A stretch of DNA of 30,921 bases from Schizochytrium sp. CCTCC M209059 (taxonomy: Eukaryota; Sar; Bigyra; Thraustochytrida; Thraustochytriidae). How positions within the stretch are numbered: the stretch's first letter is position 1; each line of letters opens with the position of its first letter. A program made the position numbers and the translations under genes. The notes beneath the pieces were generated by a model. The model worked only from the letters and a program-made list of their open reading frames with translations, made no database searches and was not told where the DNA came from. Of the stretch, positions 1 through 8,280 are shown in pieces. The stretch spans positions 1 to 30,921 of the forward strand of contig KN805372.1 of NCBI GenBank assembly GCA_000818945.1, read 5' to 3'.

Positions 1-12
1 GAGGTTTCCTTG

Positions 13-32
13 TTTCTTTCTTTCTTTCTTTC
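13..32. repeat. (TTTC)n microsatellite
   Basis: Five perfect copies of TTTC lie about 300 bases upstream of the first gene. Similar tetranucleotide tracts occur in the 5' flanks of several other genes in this window. Confidence 0.9.
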
Positions 33-337
33 GTTGTCTGTGTGTTTGGGATCTGCTCTCGCCGCGGGGCTCCGCCTCAGCGACTCGGCCACGGCGCCGT
101 CTCCGCGCCCTCGCCGCGCCAAGACCGCGCCAAGACCGCGCCGCGCCCGCCCGCCGCAGACCGCGCCTGCGCGAGGCCGGCAGAGCGGAGTGGAGCGGAG
201 CGAGCAGAGCGAGCAGATCGGAGCGGAGCGGAGCAGAGCCGAGGTCGCGGATATCTCATCGTCGTGGGACGCGCCCGAAGAGCGCAGAACCGCCGCGGAG
301 AGGGACCTGGAGGAGGACGCCGAGAGCGAGAGAAACC

Positions 338-1255
338 ATGGTGGCGGCGACGATGGCGATGCGGAGGGCCGCGCAGCGCGCGGGCGCGGGAGGCCGGGCG
401 GGGCGCGTGTGCGGGACGCAGGCGCGGGGAATCGGCGTCTCGGCGCCTCGCCAAGACGTGGGCCGCAAGGTCGTGGAAGGCGGCGTCAAACACGAGCTCC
501 CCGAGACCGGGAGCGTGGCCAGAGGAAACCTGGTCGATGCCAAGATGCTGTCGCCTACCACACGTTCGCTGCGATTCCTCGTCGAGAGCGAGCCGGAACG
601 TGTCATTGCCCAGATGGGCGACGACCAACTCAAAGCGCCCAAAGTAGGGGGCTTTGCCTTTCGTCCTGGGCAATGGGTCGACTGCGTCATTCCCGGCTGC
701 GAAGAAATCGGCGGCTTCTCCATGACCACATCTCCGACGGAAATGCCGTACCTCGAACTAGCCATCAAGAACAGCGATCACGAGCCCTCGGACGCGGCCG
801 TTAACAAGGCCAAAGCCGGCGACGAGTGGCTTTTCCGCGTGGGGGGAAGTCTGTGTCTTCCCGAAGACCTTGACGCAAACTCCAAGCTAATTTTCCTTGC
901 TGGGGGCATTGGAATCACTCCCCTTTACGCCATGGCACGCCACCTTTACCTGACAAGCGCGTTTCCTTCGCAAACCCACTTCGTTCACTCAGCTGGGAAC
1001 AAGGAAGAATTCATTTTTGACAACGAGCTGTCCAAGATTGACAAGGAAAATGCAAGCTTTTCCTATACTTCTCACAATACCAAGGAACACGGACGGCTCT
1101 CACAAGACGCTTTGAAACCCCTGCTTGGTTCGGATGACCTCGCGAACGCAACGTGCTTTCTCTGCGGCCCGCCGGGCTTCGCTTCTGACCTAAAGACTGT
1201 GCTCCAGGAGCTCGGTGTATCCAGCTCCAACATCCACGGTGAAAAATGGTGGTGA
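338..1255 (+). CDS. OXNAD1: OXNAD1-like flavin/NAD oxidoreductase, probably mitochondrial
   Basis: The 305-residue product matches the ferredoxin-NADP reductase superfamily and most resembles oxidoreductase NAD-binding domain-containing protein 1. The first 35 residues are rich in Arg and Ala with no acids, as in a mitochondrial presequence. The flavin-binding barrel includes FRPGQWVD (108-115) and GGFSMT (125-130), which takes the place of the usual RxYS motif. The NAD-binding half has GGIGITP (189-195) and CGPPGF (276-281), and the protein ends in EKWW (302-305), an aromatic tail typical of the family. The start ATG has a good context (A at -3, G at +4); a second Met lies six codons in. Family members are thought to pass electrons between NAD(P)H and flavin, but the natural substrate of OXNAD1 is not settled. 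A decayed copy of the 3' end follows the gene at 1306. Confidence 0.9.
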   Translation: MVAATMAMRRAAQRAGAGGRAGRVCGTQARGIGVSAPRQDVGRKVVEGGVKHELPETGSVARGNLVDAKMLSPTTRSLRFLVESEPERVIAQMGDDQLKAPKVGGFAFRPGQWVDCVIPGCEEIGGFSMTTSPTEMPYLELAIKNSDHEPSDAAVNKAKAGDEWLFRVGGSLCLPEDLDANSKLIFLAGGIGITPLYAMARHLYLTSAFPSQTHFVHSAGNKEEFIFDNELSKIDKENASFSYTSHNTKEHGRLSQDALKPLLGSDDLANATCFLCGPPGFASDLKTVLQELGVSSSNIHGEKWW

Positions 1256-1305
1256 GGTTACAAGCTCAGCGGCCTTACATTTAACGCTTTCCCTTTTTTG
1301 CATTG

Positions 1306-1380
1306 CCCCGCCGTCATTCGCTTCTGACCGAAAAACTGAGTTCCAGCACCTCTAGCATTCACAGTGAAAAGTGGTGGTCA
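1306..1380 (+). pseudogene. Degenerate tandem copy of the 3' end of the OXNAD1-like gene
   Basis: This stretch aligns with 1167-1255, the last 30 codons of the gene just upstream. Shared blocks include TTCGCTTCTGACC, the CTCCAG/TTCCAG segment, and GTGAAAA-TGGTGGT at the codons for EKWW. About 14 bases are missing in the middle, which breaks the reading frame, and point changes are scattered throughout. Similarity seems to continue weakly into the 3' flank, to about 1419 (CCTTACATTT against CCTTCACATTT). It looks like a short tandem duplication that is decaying. It cannot encode a protein by itself. Confidence 0.75.
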
Positions 1381-1594
1381 AGTCGAGCTTTGTACCGGCG
1401 GATCCCCTTCACATTTCTCTTGGATAGAAAGAACAGCGTCCTTGAAAGACTGTGATTGGGATGCTCGGGCACCGGGTCGATGGAATCCGTGATGGCTCGT
1501 CAATTTTCTCTTGGGGACAGCTCTGAGGGTCGGGCACCTCTAGTTAGCTCTTGAAAAAAGAAAAACAATAGAGACATTTCAGTTTTTTGATAAG
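1381..1594. other. Intergenic spacer between the OXNAD1-like gene and the next gene's duplicated 5' region
   Basis: Apart from possible 3'-UTR similarity near its left end, I see no gene, RNA or clear signal here. It contains an A-rich stretch near 1552-1572. Confidence 0.5.
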
Positions 1595-1980
1595 CAATGC
1601 TCGTCGTGCCTGGTCGGTCAATCGGGTGTCCTGCATCATCAGTTTGCAAACCAGAGCAATTTCGCAAAGTCCGACGTCATCAATCAAGCATCAATCAATC
1701 CTTCATCTCGCCTTGGGCAGGAAATCAATCATCTCGGTGGGCGAGCGCTGCAGTCAGTTGGTGCAGATCGCGAGCGAGCATAGTGCGTGTGTAGCAGCAC
1801 TAACATCATTTGCAGTCCCGAGCGAGACCGGAGCAATTCCACAAAGTCCGTCGTCATCAATCAATCAGTCAATCAATCATCAATCAATCCTTCAACTCGC
1901 CTTGGGCAGAACATTAATCATCTCAGTGGGCGGGCGGTGCAGTCGGTCGGTGCAGATCGCGTTAGAGCATGGTGCTCGTG
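1595..1980. repeat. Tandem duplication (177-189 bp period) ending at the start codon of the next gene
   Basis: Two units, about 1595-1790 and 1780-1980, share long blocks: GAGCAATT-C-CAAAGTCC-TCGTCATCAATCA, TCAATCAATCCTTCA-CTCGCCTTGGGCAG, ATCTC-GTGGGCG, and GGTGCAGATCGCG. Offsets are 177 bases at the left blocks and 189 at the right, so short indels have accumulated. Both contain (TCAA)n-like runs. The right unit runs into the ATG at 1969. The sequence at the left edge (GCAATGCTCGTCGTGC, near 1594) resembles the start region itself, which suggests that part of the first codons was copied as well. Confidence 0.85.
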
Positions 1981-2664
1981 CGCGGCGCGCGTGGTCTCGT
2001 TAGAGTAGCTGCAGGTCGCGCCGGCGCGCCGCTTCCGAGTTGTGCCTGGGTCCGCACTCTCCCGAGCATAAATGTGTTGCATGGTCGAGGTCTTGCGACA
2101 AAAAAGGATGGCGAGCCCGTCAGCAAGACGAACACGTGGGGTCGCGTGACGATGAGCTTGCATCAAAAGGATCTCGAGGGCAAAGAAGAGGTGTACTTGA
2201 CCGAGCGAGCTGCCTCGGTAGACCCAGCCGAATCGCTGCTTAGCCTGCAGCAAGAGGTCCAAGAGGAAATCGCCGCGGCGCTGGGCAGAACCGGTTCAAA
2301 GCTCTTGTCTGCGATGAAGGAGATGCAAAAGGCGCAAGATGCCTATGAAGCCCAAGCCGCTGCCTTCCTTCGCCTCAAAAGTACAGGTCGGCAGCCAAGC
2401 TTTGAGGACAAGCACAGTTTATTGATGGCTGCACGTGACTTTAACGGCAAGTTGCAGGCTGCCGAGAATGCGCGCACGGCGCTTATTGTGCACCGTCAGG
2501 CAGTCGGCTTTGTCTACCAGAATCACAAGATTGTCAAGCGCACGTACCCGCTTCCGGATCTCGTGACAAGGTACGCATTTCGCAATCGGTTTTTTGACAC
2601 CAAAGAGGTTGACAGCGTCATTGCCAAAGACTCAAGGGAAACTTCTTCGTCGACATCCTCGTAA
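1969..2664 (+). CDS. Unrecognised 231-residue protein, probably mitochondrial
   Basis: I do not recognise a family. Residues 1-43 are rich in Arg, Ala and Val with no acids (first acidic residue Asp47) and end in RGLATKK, a typical mitochondrial presequence with a likely cleavage site near 40-45. Residues 80-175 are Ala-, Glu- and Gln-rich and look mostly helical, probably a coiled coil. The C-terminal third has a basic/aromatic block (VYQNHKIVKRTYPLP, 182-196, and RYAFRNRFF, 201-209) that looks like a folded, conserved part, followed by a Ser-rich tail. The ATG has a strong context (AGCATGG). A matrix or inner-membrane assembly role is possible but is only a guess. Upstream in-frame alternatives from the duplicated 5' region are not convincing. 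Confidence 0.72.
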   Translation: MVLVRGARGLVRVAAGRAGAPLPSCAWVRTLPSINVLHGRGLATKKDGEPVSKTNTWGRVTMSLHQKDLEGKEEVYLTERAASVDPAESLLSLQQEVQEEIAAALGRTGSKLLSAMKEMQKAQDAYEAQAAAFLRLKSTGRQPSFEDKHSLLMAARDFNGKLQAAENARTALIVHRQAVGFVYQNHKIVKRTYPLPDLVTRYAFRNRFFDTKEVDSVIAKDSRETSSSTSS

Positions 2665-3141
2665 GGAATTTTCGCTCAGCAAAATGACGGCAAGATGCAA
2701 AAGTGTTTGCTCGTCGAGGTCCAGGGGATTATATCCAGATTTTTGTTTTATCTATCTAGGCCTAGCTAGCTAGCATCAGCCCTGGGAGATTTGACGTAAT
2801 TGAATGAAGACGAACGTAGTTTGCACGCCGATTTTTTTCTTTTCTTTGCTTTTGTTTCTGACAACATTTGGCCTGAGCCAAAGCAAATGAGCCGCTCTCT
2901 AGAGCTCAGATACAAAGTGTGGTCCTTTTGTTCCTCTCTTGTCTTGTTTGTTCTCAGATTGAAAGCTTTGCTAAATTGCTTGGCAGTGCCCAAGAGATTC
3001 GCGCTCCCCAAAAAATGGACAAAAGGGGATGAGACACGATACGTGACACACTCGCGGCACGCGAACCTGTCGAAAGGTGAGACACAGCCAGGCGAACTCG
3101 TCGTGTGCTTGCTGCACGCCTATGGGCCAAGACACCCTCCT
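2665..3141. other. Convergent 3'-3' intergenic spacer
   Basis: The spacer lies between the stop codons of two convergent genes. It is less GC-rich than the rest, with T-rich runs (2829-2866). Short open frames across it lack family features and are probably chance. No RNA gene or simple repeat was seen beyond a small CTAG-rich cluster at 2757-2774. Confidence 0.6.
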
Positions 3142-5094
3142 CTACTTGAAGAAGGCGACAACAATGGTGGTGTCGTCAATGACAGGCTCTTCGTTTTGCC
3201 AGCGCTTGTTTGACTCGCGCACAAGCTCCGAGATGGCTGTGCGCGGGTCAGCGTCCACCACGTGCCGCGCGATGATATCGCAGACTTCCTGCGAACTCAT
3301 AAACTCCCAGAGACCGTCGGTGGCAAGAACAATGAACTTGTCGCGACCAGGTTGCAGCTCGTGCGCGAAAAGCTCAGCATGAGACACTACACCAGCCTCC
3401 TTGCCAATGGTGTCGCATAGTGAGCGAGACATGGCGAGACCGGGCATATCAGCATAGGAGAGCCACACGCGAGCTGGACCGTCAATGCCGTCGTCATATT
3501 TCATGGCAAACACGCGACCGCCGGCCTTGACAATACGGTTGCGCTCGCGCTCGAGATCAGGTTTGTGGTCCTCGGAAAGATTTTCGGCATAGATGCGGCC
3601 ACGACCAGGCTGAGGATAAACTCCATTCTTGTCCTTCTTGTAGACGCCCTTGGCAATGCGCGAGTCGCCGATGTTAGCCACAAAAAGCGTGCTGCCCCGC
3701 ATAATCGTCACGACTGCGGTCGTGCCGGAAAGCGTCGTGTCGATTGTGCGGTCCTGGATAAGCTCGTTCTCAATGGTGATGAGGGCGTCTGCTAGAACGC
3801 TGCCAGTAAATTCATCCTGCGCAAACTTGGGTGCCGAGGAAAGCACGGTGGACAGCCTTGCCGCAAAGCGCCGCGACACATGGTGACCGTTCTCGCCGTG
3901 GCCATCAAACACACAGAGAAGGAGTTCTCCATTGCAATAGCCATTAACAGGAAGCTGCTGCATCACGACCGAGTCCTGGTTCTGCTTGTCGGGATTGTAA
4001 GGCGCAAGTCCCTTGCGCGAAACGCCCGAGAAGGCGACAACTTCGACACCATTCTTGGACGTTGCTCCCGCAGCCGCGCTGTTATCGTCGTCGTCCTCAG
4101 AGGAGAGATTCCACGTACCGATTTCGCCTGCGCGCAGTGTCCTGGTCGTCGAGGGCGAAGGAGAATTTTTGTCCTTGTGAGCTCCGGGCTGATGGCCGTC
4201 AAGATTTGGGTTGCTACCCGAAACTGTGAGTCTCCTGCGCATCACACGGGTAGCGTCCGCGTCGTCACCGTTCTTGTCGGCGCGCTGCTTCTTCCGCGCG
4301 GAGGCCGCCTTTCCAATGACGGCCGCAAAGTCGGCGCGCTTTTCTTCGAGTGTCTCAACAAAGTCGGAGGCAATGGTGACAGTGGCGAACTGAAGGCAGA
4401 GCACGTCCTTCGTGTGAGGGTCCAACTGCCGACTTGCGCGAAAGACCCAGCTCTGCTGCGACACAATGTTGGGCGTGTCGATCTTGGTGTGCGGGTCGAC
4501 AAGATGGCTAATGCACTTCCGCGAGTGATCCTCGTCGGTGAGTCCGAGAGCGATCTTGCGCGCGGCCTTGTCCCAGGCGAAGCTGGCCATGCCGGCGCCG
4601 AGTTCAATCCATTGATTGTTGCTCTTGTTGAAGATGAAGGCGCGCGCCTCAACTTCGAACCAAACCTCCGCGCTCTGCTGTCCCCCTCTGGAGGACGCTG
4701 ATGATGTGGAGGAGTCAGCGATCGTGGTCTTCTTTGTGGAGGAGGAGGAGGAGGAGGAGCTGCCATCGCCGGACTTGTGTTCCTCGTCCTCGGCGCCCGA
4801 GGCGATATCACTCATGGACAGTTTCTCCGTGTGCTTTTGTAGGGCCTCGGTCTCGGTGAGCAGCATGCAGGGACGCACAAACAACCCATGACCGAGCTTG
4901 CACTTAAAGTACTTGACACCATTGACGGAGCCGTCATTCTTGCCGTCGGCCCTTTCCAGCTCGACGCCGACCCAGTTGCCTGCCTTGAACGAGGTCGCGC
5001 CAAAGAACCTGACGACACCCCTCACGGCGGGCTCCTTCTCCTGCTGCTGCTGCACATACACGACCTCGCCTACGCGCGGGACGAAGGACGCCAT
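3142..5094 (-). CDS. CAP-Gly / RanBP1-WH1-like / PP2C serine-threonine phosphatase fusion
   Basis: The 650-residue protein has three recognisable modules. Residues 7-78 form a CAP-Gly domain with the diagnostic GKNDG groove (51-55) followed by GVKYFKC; in known proteins this binds the acidic-aromatic tails of tubulin or EB proteins. Residues about 143-262 look like a PH-fold domain of the RanBP1/WH1 kind. Residues 348-648 form a PP2C (PPM) phosphatase: NQD (372-374), DGHG (397-400), SGTTA (456-460), NIGDSR (474-479), ATDG (591-594) and DDTT (640-643). The expected metal-binding acids D374, D397, D593 and D641 are all present, so it should be an active Mg/Mn-dependent phosphatase. Low-complexity Ser and Asp/Glu linkers join the modules. 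The start is the first ATG; three upstream codons remain open but contain no ATG. A role at microtubules is inferred from the CAP-Gly domain only. Confidence 0.93.
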   Translation of the reverse strand: MASFVPRVGEVVYVQQQQEKEPAVRGVVRFFGATSFKAGNWVGVELERADGKNDGSVNGVKYFKCKLGHGLFVRPCMLLTETEALQKHTEKLSMSDIASGAEDEEHKSGDGSSSSSSSSTKKTTIADSSTSSASSRGGQQSAEVWFEVEARAFIFNKSNNQWIELGAGMASFAWDKAARKIALGLTDEDHSRKCISHLVDPHTKIDTPNIVSQQSWVFRASRQLDPHTKDVLCLQFATVTIASDFVETLEEKRADFAAVIGKAASARKKQRADKNGDDADATRVMRRRLTVSGSNPNLDGHQPGAHKDKNSPSPSTTRTLRAGEIGTWNLSSEDDDDNSAAAGATSKNGVEVVAFSGVSRKGLAPYNPDKQNQDSVVMQQLPVNGYCNGELLLCVFDGHGENGHHVSRRFAARLSTVLSSAPKFAQDEFTGSVLADALITIENELIQDRTIDTTLSGTTAVVTIMRGSTLFVANIGDSRIAKGVYKKDKNGVYPQPGRGRIYAENLSEDHKPDLERERNRIVKAGGRVFAMKYDDGIDGPARVWLSYADMPGLAMSRSLCDTIGKEAGVVSHAELFAHELQPGRDKFIVLATDGLWEFMSSQEVCDIIARHVVDADPRTAISELVRESNKRWQNEEPVIDDTTIVVAFFK

Positions 5095-5173
5095 CCTCGC
5101 CAACCTCTAGCGCTGCCTTGCTGTCTCGCTGTCTCGTTGCCTGCCAGCGTGACCGGCTGAGCGCACTAGGTGT

Positions 5174-5205
<32 letters not shown>
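5174..5205. repeat. (TTGC)n microsatellite
   Basis: Eight copies of TTGC lie about 80 bases upstream of the phosphatase start codon, probably in its promoter or 5' leader. Confidence 0.9.
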
Positions 5206-5206
<1 letters not shown>

Positions 5207-5464
5207 CGCCCGCTCACCCGCTTGCTCAACAAGCCTCGCGTCGTGGGTGGGTCTGCTCTGTGCTGTGTCCCGCAAGACGGAAAGAAAAAAGAGTCCCGCG
5301 TCTCGCTCGCGGCCTCCTCTTCGACGACTGCTCGCGCCCGCGGCCGAACGCCAGCCTGCCGCGACCAAGGCGCTCTGCCGGCCCTTCCCCCGCTCGCCGC
5401 GCGCAGCCAGCCGGCCCGCTCTGGTGGGCGCCGGACTCGCGGCGTGGACGCGGCCGGGAGCGCG

Positions 5465-5489
5465 AGAAAGAAAGAAAGAAAGAAAGAAA
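5465..5489. repeat. (GAAA)n microsatellite
   Basis: Six copies of GAAA lie in the GC-rich 5' flank of the phosphatase gene. Confidence 0.9.
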
Positions 5490-6270
5490 CGGCGGGTCTG
5501 CCGTGGCCTCTCCAGGCGAAACGCCCCGCGCGACGCGGGCGCTCGGTCCCCTCTGGCGCCGCGCCCCTACTTTCTCGCGGTGCGCGGATGGGTGTGCGCG
5601 CGGGTGTGCGCGCCTGAGAGGGAGGAGGAGGAGGAGGAGGAACGTGCAAGCGTGGAATAGAACGGAAAGAACGATCGAGTGCGAGAACTTCGACGCGGAA
5701 GAAATTCAAAAATGCACGCACGCACGAACGAAAGAACGAAGGATCGAGCGCGCTCCGGTCTCTCTCGCGCTGCGATACGCTGCGATTCGCTGCGATGCGA
5801 CGCGATAGCGCTGTCAGTCTGCCAGTCCGCCGGCGTCCGGAGCCGGGCGGCGCGGAGAGCCGCGAAGCGAGTGGAGCTCGGCCAGGCTCGCGCCGCGCCG
5901 CGCAGGCGATTCTGCGAAGTGACCCGCGGGCCTGGTCCTCGCTCGCGCCCTCCCGCGCCGACCAAGCCAAGCCAAGCCAGGCCAGGCCGAGCCCTCGCGC
6001 GCGTACGTACGTACCTGGGCGCTGCGCCCCGCCGCGCCGCGCGCCTGCCTGCGTGCCTGCGTGCCTGCGTGCGCGACCTCTCTCGTCGCTCGCTCGCTCG
6101 CTCGCTCGCTCGGGGTTGCGGCTCTGCCGGCGGCGCTCCCGCCCGCGCTGCGCTGTCTCCGCGCTGCTTAAACTTGTAGTCGCCGCGCCGCGCACCGCGA
6201 TTTGGCTGTTACGCGGCGTTAACTTTTCGGCGCTCAGCAGTAGTAGCAGCAGCAGCTTGCGTGCTTGATT

Positions 6271-6286
6271 GCTTGCTTGCTTGCTT
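6271..6286. repeat. (GCTT)n microsatellite
   Basis: This is a short run of GCTT, the same unit that precedes the zinc-repeat and phospholipase genes. No gene could be assigned next to it. Confidence 0.8.
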
Positions 6287-6577
6287 GTCTGCGGCGCGTC
6301 CGCTCCATTCCAAGGCGAGCTCTCCTCTCCGTTCGCGAGCTCTCTCTCCATCGCGCGGCCGGTCAGTCGGTCCACGGCTCGCTCGCATCCGCCGCGAAAA
6401 TGCGCGCAGCGGCGAGCGGCAGGGGCGAAAGGAAGGGAGTTGAGAAAGAAATGGAGCGACGACGCCTCGCCGAGAGCGGGGCCAGCGAGCCGAGCGCAGA
6501 ACTGAGTAACGCCAAGTTCATTGCCGCTTTTTTTAGCCCGCGACAAACAGGCAGGCACATCGAGGCCGAGACAAAGG

Positions 6578-7528
6578 ATGAAAGAAAGAAACTACCTTGG
6601 CTCGCGAGAGAGGGAGCTAACTTGCTCGCCGGCCGACCGAGGAGCGCGCGTGAGAGAGAAAATTGGGAAGCAAGAACTCCGAAGAGGAGGCGGGCGAACG
6701 AAAGGATGGACGGATGCTCACCGAGACCGGCCGAGAAGCGGGAACAGCATCCATCTATACATTTTCATTGGCGGCCCGGGAGGGAGGGGCGAATCGCCCG
6801 CCCACAGTGGAACGTGCAGGAATGCCGCAGCCGTGGAAGACGCCAAGCTCACGAGGACTCCCGAGGCGCGGATTGAGGAAATTCATCCGTTGAGACACAT
6901 TCGTGTGCACCAACACTGTGAGTTCATGGACACGGTGGCGCAAAAGTGCCTCCCGCGCAAGCGCAGTGATGGCGTCGGTGCCACGAGAAATCCGATTGCA
7001 AGCGTTGACGGAATTGAGTTTGCTCACCCCCTCCCCTCTCCGTCGTCCTCTACAAGTTTTGATCTCGAAATTTCGCTTCAATTCAGTAAGCGTACGAGTG
7101 GAGCTGGTCGGCATTTTCTTTCACTTTCACACAACACCATTCTGCTGCTTAGGCGAAGAGGAACATTGAGACAAAGGCTTCAGCCCGTGACCAGCCATTC
7201 TGATAGAGTGCAATGTATGCATCGATGCATCGAAAGAAAAGGATTAGAAAGGAAACAAAAGAGTGTGCTTGAGCAGCACCGCCGCAGCCGTGGAAAAGCT
7301 TTATACGAATGTAAAAGCAACAGAGTAGCTTCTGGGAATGCTCGCGAGGGAGAAAAGAAGATAAATGTAAGGGGGGAAGGGGGGGGGGGGGGAGAGAAAT
7401 TAAGTGCTGCATTTGTTACATTAAAAAGAAAGCACAGCACGCAGCTCGCGTATAGGCTACCCCGAGCAGAGAGACTCATGACTTTACGCGATCACGTACA
7501 TTCGTGGCCTTGCACAACAAGAACCTAG
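6578..7528 (+). other. Doubtful open frame of 316 codons
   Basis: The frame runs from ATG 6578 to TAG 7526-7528 through sequence of only moderate GC, which is long for chance. The predicted protein is rich in Arg, Ser and Gly, has a run of glycines from a G-tract, and shows no domain I recognise. Codon choice is mixed (many AGA, GGA, AAA), unlike the neighbouring genes. A competing minus-strand frame (6755-7114) has more gene-like codon choice. It could be a noncoding transcript, a relic, or chance. Confidence 0.15.
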
Positions 7529-7533
7529 TCGAC

Positions 7534-8280
7534 TCACTTGGTGACCCATGACTCTGGAACCATGCGAAGCTGCTTGTTTGGTCCAAGCTTGCGGAGATTC
7601 TCATACGAATTGGGCTCAAGCCACTCACCCGTTCTTGTGCTGCGCCCAGCACGAACCATGCGCTCCTTGGGTTGCGACGCCCCGGAGGAACTTGACTGCG
7701 TACGACTTGTTGCAGCATCCGTCCCGTCAAATCGTTTGGGATCCTTTGTCTGCAAGGTAGAGACACCCACGTAGACGACCATCCACAAGGGCAAGAGCCC
7801 AAGAAAAGCCCAGCGCATATTTTTGCTGAAAAACGCCTCGGCATGGTTGACAAAGCGGTCAGCTCCTGTCCGAGGCCGCCGCTTGCGAACTGACGCTTCG
7901 ACGCCTGTCATTCCCGTAGCTCGACGATAATGATAGTGAGCATCGAACTCTCTGCGCTTTACGGGTGATGAAAGCACCTCGTACGCTTTACGTACGCGAC
8001 GAAAACTTCGCGCTGCCATTGGACTTTGATTCACGTCGGGGTGGCATTCCTTACTTCTTGCACGATACGCCGCTTTGATGGCTGCCGCATCGGCGTCAGG
8101 CTCCACGTCTAGGACGCGGTACCAGTCTCGGTTGAGGTCGTCCTCTTCATCGTCGTCGTCGTCGCGATCCCGGGACCACCACGAAGAAGACGACGACGCC
8201 AGTCCGCGGCGCGGCCATAGGCAATCGTGCGGGCCGTCGGCGCCCAGTCGAGCCCGTCTTTGCGCCGCGCAGTGCAACAT
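7534..8280 (-). CDS. J-domain (DnaJ/Hsp40 type III) protein with a membrane anchor
   Basis: The 248-residue product has an Arg-rich N-terminus (1-28) that could target mitochondria, then an acidic run of Asp/Glu (38-48). Residues 51-117 are a J domain with the WYRVLDV opening, basic helix II and the invariant HPD (80-82), the motif that stimulates Hsp70 ATPase. There is no Gly/Phe region or zinc finger, so it is a type III J protein. Residues 157-176 (FLGLLPLWMVVYVGV) form one likely membrane span. The C-terminal tail (180-248) is Ser-rich then basic. It resembles small mitochondrial or ER J proteins that place an Hsp70 at a membrane; which membrane cannot be read from the sequence. The start is ATG at 8280-8278. 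It is divergent from the zinc-repeat gene. Confidence 0.88.
   Translation of the reverse strand: MLHCAAQRRARLGADGPHDCLWPRRGLASSSSSWWSRDRDDDDDEEDDLNRDWYRVLDVEPDADAAAIKAAYRARSKECHPDVNQSPMAARSFRRVRKAYEVLSSPVKRREFDAHYHYRRATGMTGVEASVRKRRPRTGADRFVNHAEAFFSKNMRWAFLGLLPLWMVVYVGVSTLQTKDPKRFDGTDAATSRTQSSSSGASQPKERMVRAGRSTRTGEWLEPNSYENLRKLGPNKQLRMVPESWVTK

Larger units (their letters stand above)
5095..7533. other. 2.4-kb gene-poor region upstream of the phosphatase
   Basis: The part next to the phosphatase (5095-6500) is very GC-rich and full of simple repeats: (TTGC)n at 5174-5205, (GAAA)n at 5465-5489, a GGA tract near 5621-5640, (CGCT)n near 6089-6112 and (GCTT)n at 6271-6286. Long open frames there are Arg/Ala/Ser-rich in every frame, as expected from high GC, and I do not believe them. 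The right part (6500-7530) is less GC-rich and carries one long open frame on the plus strand (ATG 6578 to stop 7528) and a 119-codon frame on the minus strand (6755-7114). Neither matches a family I know. A G-run sits at 7379-7391. No RNA gene was recognised. Confidence 0.5.

Noticed and set aside
2800..3213. 137-codon plus-strand open frame in the convergent spacer
   Set aside because: It lies between two stop codons, runs into the antisense of the phosphatase gene and has no recognisable feature.
4640..4665. TTCGAACC on the plus strand as a reversed tRNA B-box
   Set aside because: It lies inside the phosphatase coding sequence, with no A-box or cloverleaf around it.
5107..6558. 483-codon minus-strand open frame upstream of the phosphatase
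   Set aside because: It runs through GC-rich simple repeats, is Arg/Ala/Ser-rich with no domain, and other frames in the same stretch are equally open.
7217..7230. 14-bp palindrome ATGCATCGATGCAT
   Set aside because: It is short and of low complexity; such palindromes are expected by chance in 30 kb more often than the longer ones reported.
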